DNA of 64,000 nt. Origin: Siderastrea siderea. Lineage: Eukaryota; Cnidaria; Anthozoa; Scleractinia; Rhizangiidae. The notes below the pieces were generated by a model, which saw only the letters and a program-made list of their open reading frames with translations, had not been told where the DNA came from and ran no database searches. Position 1 is the first letter of the stretch. The number at the start of each line of letters is the position of its first letter. Shown here in pieces: positions 37,398-49,664 of this stretch. The stretch covers positions 49,238,355 through 49,302,354 of the forward strand of contig OZ034974.1 of assembly GCA_964030785.1 (NCBI GenBank). Reading direction: 5' to 3'. Position numbers and translations under genes: made by a program.

Positions 37398-40300
37398 CCG
37401 TGTGGGAGAAACAAATACGAACAGACGTCTAGTAACAAAAGGAAAGCACATTAGTGCGAACAAACGGCAACCAAGCACGAGTAACTTAAAATGTGAGTGA
37501 AAGCACGTAGTTTCTCTTTTCTCTGTCGCAGTTTTTTGCTCGCCGTCTTGCTTGAGGCAAAGTACTTGACATATCATCTGCTTTTTGAGATTGTTCTATT
37601 CTAGGGCTTTGTAAAGAGATACACATGTAAGCTATCATCAATTGATCTGTTCAGATTCTCCAGATGAAATTAAGGCCGCAGTAAATTTCAGGGAACTGAA
37701 ATCTTATCCCCCGAATTTCCGAGTCGCTGTTGGCTTTCCGAAAATGCTAGCTGGCCTTATTTTATCCTCCAAACAACATATTTGTTTCTCCGAAAGCAAA
37801 AGAAATTAATCAGTCCCCATGTTCCAAAAGTCTGAGGTGATGCTTCGCCAAAGTTATCGCAAGTAAATCTAAATATCTCAGGCGCTTGAGGCCTTTCGAA
37901 CAGAGCCGTCAGGTGCGCCTGTTTGTTTTACATTTTTGCTATTTGTGGTGCCCTTTTTTCTTCGTAGTCGTACTCTCTTCTTCCTAATCGTACGTTCTTC
38001 CTCTCCGTCGTCCTTTTCTCCTCTCAGTCGAACTTTTATCCTCCAAGTCGTGCTTTTTTCCTACATGCCGTAGTCTTCACTCGTAGTCTGTTACTGCTGG
38101 GCTTTCGGTGACCCAGCATGGGTCCCCTGCGGAGTAGTTTACAAGCTCGCGCATGCGTGTAGGTGGCCGCTCTTCGAACGGTGACCACGAGAGCCACCGA
38201 GTTTTAACCTCAGTGTTTTCCTTTACTCGTTTATATGTCAATTTAAGTTCAGATTTCAGTATTTTTGGGGAGCCTTTTACCCTGTCGTGATGTCATGATA
38301 GTTCTGTGAGTTTTTCTCACGGCTTCTCGTGTTTTGTGGATAAAAACGTTCAAGTTACAAAGAATGGGCGATGGTTTTGTCACCGTTCGCAGCAACACTA
38401 CCTCCCGGTCTTTATTTCTTCCTCTCTATCGTACGTTTTTCTCTCCGGCTTAGTCGTACTCGTCGCTCGTAGCAAGAGAAAATAAGGGGACAGAGAGGGA
38501 TTCTGAGGGCGTTGGCTGGGATATGTCAATTCCACAAAAGTTATTTATAGACTGGCTTTTGAACGGAAGCCTGTTTCCCGAAACGTCCGCATCAATACCA
38601 TTTCCCTTGTTTTTCGAAGTCGTTTTCATCGACAAAACGTAAGACCACTTGGTCCGCCATTACAAGCAAAATTTTGAATGGTACTTCAAACAACAGATCG
38701 AGGTTGCCTTTATGTGGACGTCCTGAATTCAGACTTCCGTTGCAAATGGCCGTCTAAAAATAACTTTTCCGAACTTGACATATCCCAAAGCCTGGTCTGG
38801 CAGTGTCCCTCTCTGTCCCCTTATTTTCTCTTGCTCGTAGTCTTTGCTGTCAGTCATAGTCGTATTTTCATTCTCTCTTGTCACTTTGTTGCTCGTAGTA
38901 GAAAGCTTCGATATTGTTACGTGACGCCACCCCCTTGTTTACAGAGGGTTTCCAAATGCGACTTAGTGACACGAAAGGACAACACTACAATCGTGGTTTT
39001 AAACCTTTTATTGTCAGCTAATAATTTGCAAGTGGCACACAATGGAATGAGCTATTAACATTAAAAACTAAATGGAGCTTAAGGAAGAGAACAGCACTTC
39101 AACTGTAACTGGAGGATGACTCTTTCTCTTCACAGACATTTTTGATGAAATACCCCTTATTCTATAGGCACCATAAAGGAATAAAGAAGTTTTAATCGAA
39201 TCACTTATGTTCTAAGCCGAGGAGACCTCTTTCCTTTATGAATTGTTGCCTGGTCACAAAAAACCAGACAACAACTCGAAGAAAGAATTAGCATGAGTTT
39301 GTGTTCGAATCCAGGACCTTATCGCCAAACTAAGTTCTGTTTTTAACCATTGATGGTAGAAGTGGTTCACCTCCTATCCCTGAATGGATGTCAATTTATC
39401 GCCTGGTTCCACCTCAGCAGTTTGACAGCAATACCCAAAGCTAGGTAGAAAGTAATGGTGTGTGGGGATAGGGGATAGGGGGTGTTCGTGTTAGTGCCTT
39501 GCCAAAGAGCACTAACTCCAACATGCTGACCTTTCTTCAGAAACTGTGATCTTGGCTGTGGATAAGCGTCAAATATTCCTTTTTTATTCCTAACAGCTGT
39601 CAACTTTATTCGTTATATGAATAAGCTGCATTTCCCTCGTAATTTTTTCTGGTTATAATAATTCCCACGGTTGTTACAAGAGTTAATAAGAGAGCACTAA
39701 GCCAAAGAAGCAATGGCAATTTCACTAAGTTTGGTTACAAATAACTCGGATCCAGCTAAGTATTCCATAGAGATTAAATACTTAGTTAGATTTCCTCTTA
39801 TTTCGCGTTCTTGACCTCCCCGAGCCAGAAATTTAGTCAATAACGCGAATCACTGAATGATTTATCCACGCTCCAAGCAGTGCGTGAGGATAAGCCCTCC
39901 GCGGGGCATTGGGAACGAGAGAGATTGCCTGGATCTTGCTGAGGTTTCATACTCCCTTGGAATTAACCACACACCGTAAATTAAAGTTGATGAATAACAA
40001 TGCTTAAATACCACATCCTAGGACTGATGTATAATAAAGTGTAAATATCGCCTCCTGTCACTGCTTGCCTTATGTTAGTCATTTTCGAGTCAACAAAAGG
40101 TCCAATTATTTTTTAAAAATATGGTGTTTTTTTTAAAGTAATCATTGTTACCTTAACACATGTTTACATTCAAGTGATTCCTACAATTTCTTTTAACTTA
40201 AACTAATTCGGTCTTCTTATCGTTTTTTGTCATAGATTTTTTTAACATAATGCCCGTTTCAAATTGTTTCCTGATTAATTTCGGATCAGGACACAATTTT

Positions 40301-40952
40301 TCTTTATAAAAAAAGAAAAAAGAAGAAAAGGATGACTTGTATTTACACTGAATTATTTTAAGTATTTGAATAAGCTTAAGGTGGAAAGTACTCGTGCAAA
40401 CTTGAAGTACGGTGATCTCCTGAAGTTACTCTCGTGTCTGCAACAGTGGTAACAAAGTAGTAAACACACGTCCCCCTTATAACTAAGAAAGCCAAATAAT
40501 TCTAACCAAAAAAGCATTCGATTCATACGACAGGAAACAAGTTGTGTCTTACATACGCAAACTGACCCATTTAAACGAATGCGTTTCACCAAAAACGCGA
40601 AATGCTTGTACAAACAGCTTTTCCGGCGCTCCAGATTATCAAATCTGCGGCTTAATTAAGAACACCCCGGAACCCTGTTCTTAATTAAGTCGCTGACCTG
40701 AATAACCTGTCGCTGCCTTGAAAAAGTCACTAACAGCAAATCGTATACCAAGCACTTCGCGTCCTATTGAAGAGGCATTTTAGTTTAGACCCAATTTCTT
40801 TGCTCTGGTATACTGGGCATATATTGTCCTATTACATTCATTACTTACAGGTAAAACGCGAATTTCTCGTAACACTAACAGAAAGAAGCGGTGCAAGAAG
40901 AAAGTTTAACATCGCTACAAAGTGCCACTGTATGAGCTAGGCCTCAGTCTCC
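37398..40952. other. Intergenic region, foldback repeat and low-complexity DNA
   Basis: No gene recognised. 37960-38110 is a tract of CGTAGTCGTAC / TCTTCC repeats; 38465-38850 is a foldback; 39230-40340 is plain AT-rich sequence. Confidence 0.5.
38465..38850. repeat. Foldback repeat, ~105-bp arms
   Basis: AGCAAGAGAAAATAAGGGGA at about 38471 is matched by TCCCCTTATTTTCTCTTGCT ending near 38837. GGGATATGTCAA and TTGACATATCCC lie inside. The arms contain TATTTATAGAC.../GTCTAAAAATA and are imperfect. Confidence 0.75.
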
Positions 40953-41131
40953 TTACACGAGCAGTTTGTTGTCGTCATTGGAAGCTTTGGTGTACACAAC
41001 CCGTGCAGGATTCTGGGGGCTACGGTAGCGCTTGTACAACATCACCAAAGCCACTGCAAGAGCCAACACTACCACAGCTAGGACACCAGCGACTGCGGCA
41101 ATAACGGTCAGCGAACTTGCGGATCTTTGTC
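40953..41131 (-). CDS. ZP protein exon 6: transmembrane helix and tail
   Basis: Starts after ...TTCTTTCCAG. It encodes QRSASSLTVIAAVAGVLAVV, more of the helix, YKRYRSPQNPARVVYTKASN and DDNKLLV, then TAA at 40955-40953. Confidence 0.93.
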
Positions 41132-44100
41132 CTGGAAAGAAAAAAAATTAATACAAAATGATTTTAAATAATCCCGGGGTAGTTAAAAAGCCATTGCCAA
41201 GTTACCTTTAGTCTCTCTATCAAAGAGAGGCCTGGTGCACATTTCATGTGAAAATGAGTTTTACTTGTATGTGAATGAAAAACTCATTTTTATATGAATG
41301 GCTGTGCGTTAGGCCTCGCTTTGGAAACGAGGGTAAAGGCAAAACTCGGATGCATGGACTACTGCTAAGTTTTTGTAAATTTTGCATTTTGCCTGGGACG
41401 CGAAAGTAAAGCTAGACACAATGGAGGTGATGCCAATGGATGAGCTATGCTCACGAGCACGCTCATTCCAAAAAGCGAACACTACCTCTGACTGGAAAGG
41501 GCGCCTGAAAATTGGCAACACCTGTGAATTTAAGACGTGCATCTCACCTTGCTCTACTTTAGCTCGTTTTGTTGCACGTACGGGCCCGATAGTGACAGAC
41601 TGTTTTGCCAGAGCATCAAGAACCAGACTACGCCTCTTCCTGGAACCGTCATCTTCGCATCCCTTTGCACAGCGTGACTCGTTATCACCCTTACGGCAGG
41701 CCTCAACCTCACAATGCAGAAACACAGTGGCATCAGCGCTTGCGCTCAGGAAACGGAAAGCGCCCATTTGGAACCGCTGAACGCTGTCCTCCTCGTAGTT
41801 CCACACCAAAGTGGGATCATCTTTATTTTTGCACCTAGGTGAAACATATCAGGCAAAATGATCAAGACAGGATACCGTCAAACCTATACTGAATGATCCC
41901 GTATTAATTAAGCAGCCCCTTCTTTTTAGTGGAAAGTCGTTAGATTCCAAAATACTGTCCGTGCATCATTATAAATACATGGAACCTCTATTAAATGGTC
42001 TCTTCTATTAAGTGGCCGTGGCCAACTTCGCGCTCTCCCAAACATTAATCTCTTATTGCTTTATACCTCTATCTGAGCAGCAAACAAAACTGAAACGAGC
42101 GGCGTGAAGCAATCGGGAGAACGGAGTGTGGGCCCTTCCAGACCAAGCGAGATGTGAAGGTCTTTCACAAAGTCTATTCCTCAATTGAAAGTCAGCAAGA
42201 ATTATTTTTTGGCTTTTTGTGTCAGCTGAACTGAGGTGGGGTGGGATGGGGAAAGTAGTATGAGGTGAAGTGGAGGGGGAGAGGGGCAAGTGAAATGTAG
42301 TGGGGTGGGGTGAAGTGAGCTAGGGTGGGGTGGGATAGGGGAAGTCCACGACTTACCCATTTTCGATGAAGTTGTAATAATTGGCATCGTTTAGGTCGTC
42401 AGTGGGAGTGCTCCAGCATTTTTCCGGGATTAAAACAAGTTGAGAATCATTTGACATCACTTTGACCTCAAGGTACATTGGGTCATTGAGGTCCATCCTC
42501 ACAGGGTAGCTGTCATATGGATTCTCATATTGGTCCGTTTCGTACATGTCCATTGTGAAGGTAAAATTACCAAACTCAGCTGTGGATTAGGGATGGGATA
42601 AAGAGAGAGATTTTAAATGTGGACTACCCGCTCATGTAAATATCAACATATATGTTCTCCTCACTGTTCTCTATATATTTCTTATGGTACTCGTTGGGAG
42701 AATATGTTTAAACATCAAAACATTTCACATTTGGTGATCATTTGCTCTATCCTTGTGACCCGTATGTTTGGTCAAGTGTGATATTGTAAGGAGAAATTAG
42801 ATGCTTGTCACTTCTGGGCTTAAGGAATTAAGCAGTGCTTTCCGGTGGTAGATAGATAGCTTTATTAAGAAGTAAAACTCATTGAAGCCCCCGAGCCGGC
42901 TGAATTGTGACCGACTTTACAGTGTAAATGTTAAAAATATATATAAATATATGATACTACTGTAAAAAGGATAAAATGTAACCTATAATATAATACAAAA
43001 AGGGAAATATCAAAAATACTCTTTATTCTGCTGTACAGGGTGGCTCTGACTATTGAGTCTGTGAATGAAATCCTTAAGTGTGACCATTCGAATGAAAGCT
43101 TTTGAGCAGTACTTTCCTGTGTTGCTGTTTATTATGCTGTACAAGGTGGCTACAACTTTTGACTCTTTGGATGAAATCCTAAGGTGTGGCCATTCTAACG
43201 AAAGCCGTCCGAGAGCAGTACTTTCGCGTGGTCCTGTTGATGATGCTGTACAAGTTGGTTTTAGCTTTAGAGCCTGTGGATGAAACCTTTAAGTGTGACC
43301 TTTTGAATTAAGATACTGAACGATACTTTGTTCTGGTGCTGTTCGTTATTCATTATGTTGAACAAGATGTTCTAAGTCTTGAGTCTGTGGATGAACTCTT
43401 AACAGTGTAATCATTCAAATGAAAAGAGCTACTGGCCTTTTAAAGTCTGCGGATGAAATCCTAAAGTGTGACCATTCACATGAAAGCTTCTGAGCAGTAC
43501 TTTCCTGTGGTGCTGTTTATTATGCTGCACAAGGTGGTTCTAACTATTGAGTCTGTGGATGAAATCCTAAAGTGTGACCATTCAAATGAAAGCTACTGAG
43601 CAGTACTTTCCTGTGGTGCTGTTTATTATGCTGTACAAGGTGGTTCTAACTTTTGAGTCTGTGGATGAAATCCTAAAGTGTGACCATTCAAATGAAAGCT
43701 ACTGAGCAGTACTTTCCTGTGGTGCTTTTTGTTATGCTGTACAAGGTGGCTCTAATTTTTGAGTCTGCGGATGAAACCTCAAATGTGGCCACGCAATTGA
43801 AAGCAACTGAACAGTACTTTCTTCTGGTGCTGTTTAGTATGTTGCCTTATAAGCTGATTCTGATTTTTGAGTCTGTGGATGAAATCTTTAAGTGTGACCA
43901 GCCAAATAAAAGCCGCACAGCGGTGCTATCCAATAACGCTGTTTACTTTCCAATTTTCTACGAATGGTAATTTCAAAGCATTTGCCCAACAAGGCCGTTT
44001 AAGACTTACCTGTTTTGGTGTAGATGACTTTCTCTCGAGGAGAAAAGCTGGCAACAGACACCACAGCAGAGCGAGGGTAGGTGCACTTGAAAGGGAACTC

Positions 44101-44988
44101 AGCTTGAAACTCTCTGGAGATTATCGAGGCACCTGCTGAAGCTCTGGTCTCAGTTATGAGACTGTTTGTATAGACGATAGTGTCGTCGTTAGTTGTATGA
44201 TTAGTCATGCAGCTATCGAACGGCACCCTCATCCAGAGGTGTGTCCTGTTTGAACTTCCAAGGTCGTTCAGTTTACAGTCGTTATCTCGCAGAGTTACTT
44301 TGTCTAACGCAATGTTAGGATGTTTTTCGTGTTCTAGGTACACCATCATGTGCTCATTAGAACACTCCACTGACAAACCTGTTAAGAAATACGAACGATC
44401 AGAATTCTGGGGAAACAAGGTAGGATAAGAAATGCTTAAAGTCTTTAAACAAACTGGTTTTAGCCTAATGAAAGGCATGGTCATTACAGTCGTCTATCAG
44501 TAAAACGGTCAGCTATACTGAATTAACTGTCACATAGTTACTTAATGTAATCCTTCCTTATTTTGTTCGTTCGTTTGTTCGTTCGTTCATTCATTTAGTG
44601 GGTCGTCGATCGGTCGGTCAGTCAGTCAGTAAGTTGGTAAGTCCGCGAGTCAATCAAGCTGTAAGTAGGTTTAAGTTAGTTCTTTCAGTCGTTCAGTCTA
44701 CCTATCAGTCGGCCACTTAGTCAATCAGACATTAAGTCAGCTATTCAACCTGTCAGTCAGTCGACCAGTCAGTCAGCCAGGTTGTTTCCAAAATTAAAAT
44801 TTGTTCGTAAATCAAAAATACTGCCTTCTTCTCAGTCAGTCAGTCAGTCAGTCAGTCAGTCAGTCAGTCAGTCAGTCAGTCAGTCAGTCAGTCAATCAGT
44901 CAGTCTGACAATCAATCGATCGATCAAGCAACCAACCAACCAATCAATCAGTCAGTCAGTCAGTCAGTCAGTCAGTCAGTCAGTCATG

Positions 44989-45060
<72 letters not shown>

Positions 45061-48000
45061 TTAACCGTTCAGTCAGCAAGACTTACTATCAGGAGGTGGG
45101 GATGTAGTAGCCGGTGGATCTGTGTCTGGTGCTTCTGTGGTTGCGTCAGTGTCGGGCGCAGCTGTTGATGGGGGGTCAGTGGCAGGCGCAGCTGTTGATG
45201 GGGGGTCAGTGTCGGGCGCAGCTGTTGATGGGGGTTCAGTGGCAGGCGCAGCTGTTGATGGGGGTTCAGTGACAGGTGCAGCTGTTGATGGGGCATCTGT
45301 GGGAGGATCTGTCTGGGCTGAAGACGAAACGAATAAAACAAAGGAGTTATTCCTCCGATTTAACATGTTAAATTAAAGGGTAGTTTTAACAGTTTGCAAA
45401 CTACCTGAGTTGCTGTTTTTTGCACGCATTTTAAGGATGGTGGGTACTAATACAGAGGGATTTTTGTAAAGGTTATACCTATGGGGAGAAAGTAGATCTT
45501 AGCAAGGGCTATTGGAATCTGAAAAGAAAAAAGTGGGTGACCACGCGTTTTTAGAGATAATTTAAGCAAGCACAATTCTAAAAGAGCTTTAAAATACAAA
45601 GAATGTATGGCATTTTCTTTCCAAATTTAAGCTAAATTATCTCCGAAAAATGCTTGGTTACCCCAATTTTCTTTTTGGATTGTGATAGCTTTTGCTAAGA
45701 TCTGCTTTTTCCACATAGTCATAAACCGCACAAAAATACCTTTGTATTAGTGGGCAAATTCCTTAAGAAACCTGAGATGCGCAGAACGTATGCGCAGTAA
45801 CAAAAGGAAGCACCGTCCTTAAAAGTCGTTCACAAGCGAACTCCTCAAGGTCAGCAAGAAAACTATGATCATTTGTGCCTTCTGCTACTTTCTGTGTTAT
45901 AAATCTATTTTGAAATTTAATAATGAAAATATATATCTATATATAAAACGCGCCGGGTGCCCGGTTGTGTTATCTGGGCACTTGAGAATTTTTAAGTACA
46001 CTCCAGAATAGAAGCGCGTCTCTCGTGTGCTTAAAAATTCCCGCTTGCTTATATAACTCAACAATGCAATTCTGTGCGTTCTTATTTGGCATACATGTGA
46101 CATAGAGAACGCGAGCTATGTCGATACAATGCACTCGATTTGACCAATCATAGCTCGCGAATTTCTTTGAACTCAACCACTGTTAGGGGCTCAAGCGTTA
46201 CATGTTGAAAAAAAAATGTTCAAAATTCTAATTAGGCTCGCATGAGTTCAACCAGGTGGATATGGCAACAGTGCCACGCGAAGTCCTTGCATTGTACGCC
46301 CTTTTACAAGCATTCTACCTTAAATTAACCTTATTGCAGAATGAAAGTAACTGTGGACACGTTATAAGCTTTTGTTCTTCAACTATACGCTCTCATTTTC
46401 ACCAAACTTAGCGTTATGGATCAAAGATTTACCAGTGTCAAGCAAGATCTTGAATATTGTAAACTGGATCAAAGCGCCGATGCATACGATAAGCACTGGA
46501 ATTAAAGTTAATTGACTTCATAACGTCAGTGCCAATTTGTTAATTCGCAGCCAAACAGAAACTGAGCGACCCGTTAGAAGCAATTAGTTAAGTAAGACTC
46601 AAAAACTGACAGATCGAAACCTATTCGTATTGTAAATTCAAGACACTCCTTTTTGTTGCAAGTATACCAAATGGCTAATTGCGCAAACAAAGATGTGGAA
46701 TTTGTGTCTTGCTTTTATTGATTTTTCGTGGTAAACTATGTTACTACCAGAGTTAAACAGTGAGTCGTGAAATGCGTTTCCAACGTTTGAGTCTGTGGAT
46801 GAAAACCCAAAGTGTTTTAATTTAAATGGAAGCTGCTACTGAGCAGTGCTTTCCACTGATGCTGTTTAACATACTGTGCAAGGTGGTTCTAACTTTTGAG
46901 TCTGCGGATGAAATCCTAAAGTGTGACCATTCAAATGAAAGCTGCTGAGCAGTACTTTCCTGTGGTGCTGTTTATTATGCTGTATAAGGTGGTTCCAACT
47001 TTTGAGTCTGTGGATGAAATCCTAAAGTGTGACGATTCAAATGAAAGCTGTTGAGCAGTACTTTCCTGTGGTGCTGTTTATTGTGCTGTACAAGGTGGTT
47101 CTAACTTTTGAGTCTGTGGATGAAATCCTAAAGTGTGACGATTCAAATGAAAGCTATCGAGCAGAAATTTCATGTGGTGCTACTTGTAAACCAAAATTTG
47201 GGATATTTCTCCTCCTGCACTATTGGTGTCTTGATACCAAGTTGCCCGGATGATGATGACCCTCCAATGTTCATTTTAAACACTATTCGGAGTCAAAGAC
47301 ATAGGACTTTTCACTCAGTCTCGCCATAGAGCCTCTGTCGCATTGAAATTGCCTGAATTTTACCCTTGCAAAAGAGTGGCCACAATGAATAATGACAGAT
47401 GGACTAGCGGGCAACCAGCAATTAACTGCGGTTTGCAAATAACTGATACTGCACAAACATAGTAATATCACTCTTGGTAAACAACCCTATATAGCTTCAG
47501 GTGAAAGCTCTAATTTCACATACATTGAAACCAAGACTTCCTCCTCGCAAATCTTGTAACAACCGTTCACACTTGATTGCAAGAGCTCTTAGAATTAGAG
47601 TTAACTCGGAAGATCTGAAAGATTCTCGAATCAACCTTTCTGCTTTATTTCTTATCTTAATCACAGAATTATACAGTCTCGCGACTAGCGATTTAGCTGA
47701 TTAGCGTCTTCTTTGTATCAAACATTTTCTTTTGAATCGCGTGGTTTATGGATCCTTGCCTTTGAGAGATTGGACTACATATTTTGCAGGCTTTTGAAAT
47801 TGGCCAATCATAGCCATTTGGTAAAGCTATCAAACTTTGGGGGATTTTATTGATCACAGAGCGTAAAGTGTCACTTTTCTTAAAACTAATAACTCACAGG
47901 TTTGTTGGGTATGAATATCTTGATATTATCCGGCGCCAATCAGAAACAAAGAAAGATTTTTGCTTTGGCATAAAACGGATGTCAGCTGCACTGTCTCATT

Positions 48001-49664
48001 TCTATGCTCAATTTGCGCCCTCATTGTTCCACAACAAATGTTTTGCGCGGTATTTTTCAAAGACTAGTGAAACAAAGAACAAAGACCCACCTGTGACAAG
48101 TTCTAGACGGCGCGTTCCTTAGAAGAACGTATTGTGTAAATTCTTCGTCGCGAAACTAAGGTTTCACGAGCAAAGAACAACGCTCGATGTCATATTCACT
48201 CAGTAACCTCTACTTTGCGATGGTTCCGTCTACAAAGATCACTTTAAAAAATACAATATTCTAGCTGTATTTCGATCACATTTTCCACTCACGAACTCAG
48301 ACGGTCGACATCACATCCGATCAATAATTGTGTGGAATCTTGTGTTGGTATTTTTGTGCCTCCGTGAATATCGATGCGATTAACCCGACAAAGCTTGACT
48401 ACTCTTATCTTTTCGTACAGCGACTACATAAAGCGACAAAACAACATTAGCAGGAAGCCACAGCAGACAACTGAGGAATAAATTAAAATTTCTAATCTTA
48501 CAAAGACAGTCAGTTCTTAAGAATTTTTTTCTCCGTTTTGCACGTCGTGTTACCGTAAAAGGCATCTTGTTTTTGTATTTTGTCTTTATAGCTCCGTGGA
48601 TTTTCGCGAAAAACTCAACCAGCCATCAACATGCGTGAGGCGTCAACATTATACCGCAAATATTTCCAAACAAAGCCAAATATTTCGTTCAAGTTGTTAA
48701 TGAAAACTTTCAAATGGCTGCCAAACGATTTGTCTATGAATATTTATTAGGTTTTGAGGTTGAACGATTCCAACTTTGATTTTTTAGTTAAATTTATTTG
48801 AAACCACACCCATATATACTAAAGCTCGAAACTCAACGGTTTTGAGGCATTATTTGTGATTTCTCTGGTTAAATGATCAAGAAAAACAATCAATGGAGTA
48901 AAAAGTTCATTGATGGGAAAACAAACAAGAGCTTAATAAATTATTGCTCATAAAGCATGCAAGTGAGTTGTTCGAGACATGGAAATCTAGTCTGCAGCGG
49001 CGCGTATCCATAAGAGCGGCTTCTCGACAATGCGAGCCTCGCACTAAATTCGCGAGCATTCCCAATTGCATTTTACAGAATATCAATTATTAACGTGTTG
49101 TGATCCAAGTGATAGCTTTCTTCTTCACCATCGAAAATTCCTCTGAATATGTAAATTCATTTTCGTGCCATGCTTTTAGAATATAGATCATGTTGCTCTC
49201 TACACTAAGAACAAAGGCATGCGATATTGATGGCTTAGCAGCACATGGGCGCTTGGCGAAAAAGAGTTAAGTAATTTTCCGCATTAAGAAAGTCATGCAA
49301 GATTCGCTAAATGAATGTGTTAAGTATTGAAATGGCAAAGAACTAATCTAGCAAACTTTGTAAAAACTCTGCAGGCGTTTAGTGTGACTTAATGTTATTT
49401 AGACTTTTAATTAGCTAAATTTTACAGAAGGTGCGCGATTTTCACCTTTCCTTAAAAAAGATACAGCTAAACTAGCTCTGACGATGATTTTGCAAAGGAG
49501 CATTGTTCTAGCATTCAAAATTCGCGTACAAGAAGTAGGAGTCGAGGAAATCAAAGAGCTAAAATATTCGAATTCTAGGGGCGTATTAAAACCTGTGAAA
49601 ATAGCTTACCGTTCGCAAGGCCCAGAAGAACGAAGAATACGAAAGAGGAGAGCAACATCTTCAT
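40953..49664 (-). CDS. ZP-domain type I membrane protein, complete, six exons
   Basis: A 447-residue secreted or surface protein; ZP modules polymerise into extracellular filaments and matrices after cleavage of a C-terminal propeptide. Order: signal peptide MKMLLSSFVFFVLLGLANA (1-19); Pro/Thr/Ser/Ala repeat stalk (about 20-93); ZP-N with four Cys (contexts VECSNE, DNDCKL, FDSCMT, FKCTYP); linker; ZP-C with six Cys (EKCWST, GCKNK, LHCEVEAC, RCAKGC); furin-type site SRKRRS; hydrophobic helix (SSLTVIAAVAGVLAVVVLAL and onward); basic stop-transfer YKRYR; 20-residue tail. Four N-glycosylation sequons are visible (NRT, NHT, NFT, NDS). Exon lengths 55, 231, 369, 223, 287 and 179 sum to 1344, divisible by three, with all junctions GT-AG and in phase. 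Similar ZP proteins occur in coral skeletal organic matrix and in mesoglea; which of these roles applies cannot be told from sequence. Confidence 0.93.
41548..41834 (-). CDS. ZP protein exon 5: ZP-C and cleavage site
   Basis: Starts CKNKDDPTLVWNYEEDSVQR and includes the ZP-C pattern MGAFRFLSASADATVFLHCE, VEAC, RCAKGCEDD, followed by SRKRRS, a consensus furin site at the usual place after ZP-C. The donor is CAAG|GTGAGA. Confidence 0.95.
42357..42579 (-). CDS. ZP protein exon 4: inter-ZP linker and ZP-C start
   Basis: Starts EFGNFTFTMDMYETDQYENP, typical of the F-x-F-x-M-x-M strand of ZP modules, and ends EKCWSTPTDDLNDANYYNFI plus ENG. The acceptor is AATCCACAG; the donor is AATGG|GTAAGT. Confidence 0.95.
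42620..42833 (+). mobile_element. ~215-bp TTAA-ended MITE, copy 3
   Basis: Shares GATATTGTAAGGAGAAATTA and GATGCTTGTCACT with the 24262 copy and ends GGGCTTAAGGAATTAA. The left end is eroded. Confidence 0.6.
43025..43960 (-). repeat. 106-bp tandem array (~8.5 units), reverse orientation
   Basis: The reverse complement of the 22190 array. GAGTCTGTGGATGAAATCCT and GAGCAGTACTTTCCTGTGGT recur about every 106 bp. Central units (43460-43760) are close to consensus; the outer ones are diverged. It lies in the intron between ZP exons 3 and 4. Confidence 0.95.
44010..44378 (-). CDS. ZP protein exon 3: ZP-N domain
   Basis: Encodes LSVECSNEHMMVYLEHEKHP through PREKVIYTKT. Four cysteines in the order and spacing of ZP-N. 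The acceptor is CTTAACAG; the donor is ACAG|GTAAGT. Confidence 0.95.
44560..45062. repeat. Tetranucleotide tract: (GTTC)n, (CAGT)n, (CAAT)n
   Basis: Decaying TTCG/GTCA repeats give way to a pure CAGT run (about 44835-44895), a second CAGT run (44948-44985) and a long CAAT run (44988-45060). It ends 24 bp short of the exon 2 splice donor on the minus strand. Confidence 0.97.
45087..45317 (-). CDS. ZP protein exon 2: Pro/Thr/Ser/Ala repeat stalk
   Basis: Five to six copies of a 30-nt unit encode PPSTAAPxT(D/E) ten-residue repeats, then TDATTEAPDTDPPATTSPPP. Such mucin-like stalks are usually heavily O-glycosylated. The acceptor is CGTCTTCAG; the donor is CTGATA|GTAAGT. Confidence 0.92.
45429..45824. 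mobile_element. ~390-bp TTAA-flanked foldback MITE
   Basis: The ends are TTTTAAGGATGGTG and CACCGTCCTTAAAA, inverted and each containing TTAA, the piggyBac-type target. Inner arms pair GAGAAAGTAGATCTTAGCAA with TTGCTAAGATCTGC. No ORF. Confidence 0.75.
45825..49609. other. ZP intron 1, right part
   Basis: No coding exon recognised. It contains the 106-bp array at 46780-47180; the rest is AT-rich sequence without clear structure. Confidence 0.5.
46780..47180 (-). repeat. 106-bp tandem array (~4 units), reverse orientation
   Basis: Repeated GAGTCTG(T/C)GGATGAAATCC, AAAGTGTGACSATTCAAATG and TTCCTGTGGTGCTGTTTATT at about 106-bp spacing. Confidence 0.95.
49610..49664 (-). CDS. ZP protein exon 1: signal peptide
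   Basis: ATG at 49664 opens MKMLLSSFVFFVLLGLAN, and the donor AACG|GTAAGC leaves one base that joins exon 2 as Ala. A Lys followed by a long hydrophobic core and small residues before the cleavage point is a standard signal peptide. The next ATG, two codons on, is a less likely start. Confidence 0.88.

Noticed and set aside
44782..45168. SVSQ/SINQ repeat protein on the + strand
   Set aside because: It is a translation of the CAGT and CAAT microsatellites.
45122..45376. Ala/Val/Gly repeat protein on the + strand
   Set aside because: It is the antisense of the ZP stalk repeats; the minus-strand frame joins in phase to a signal peptide and ZP module.
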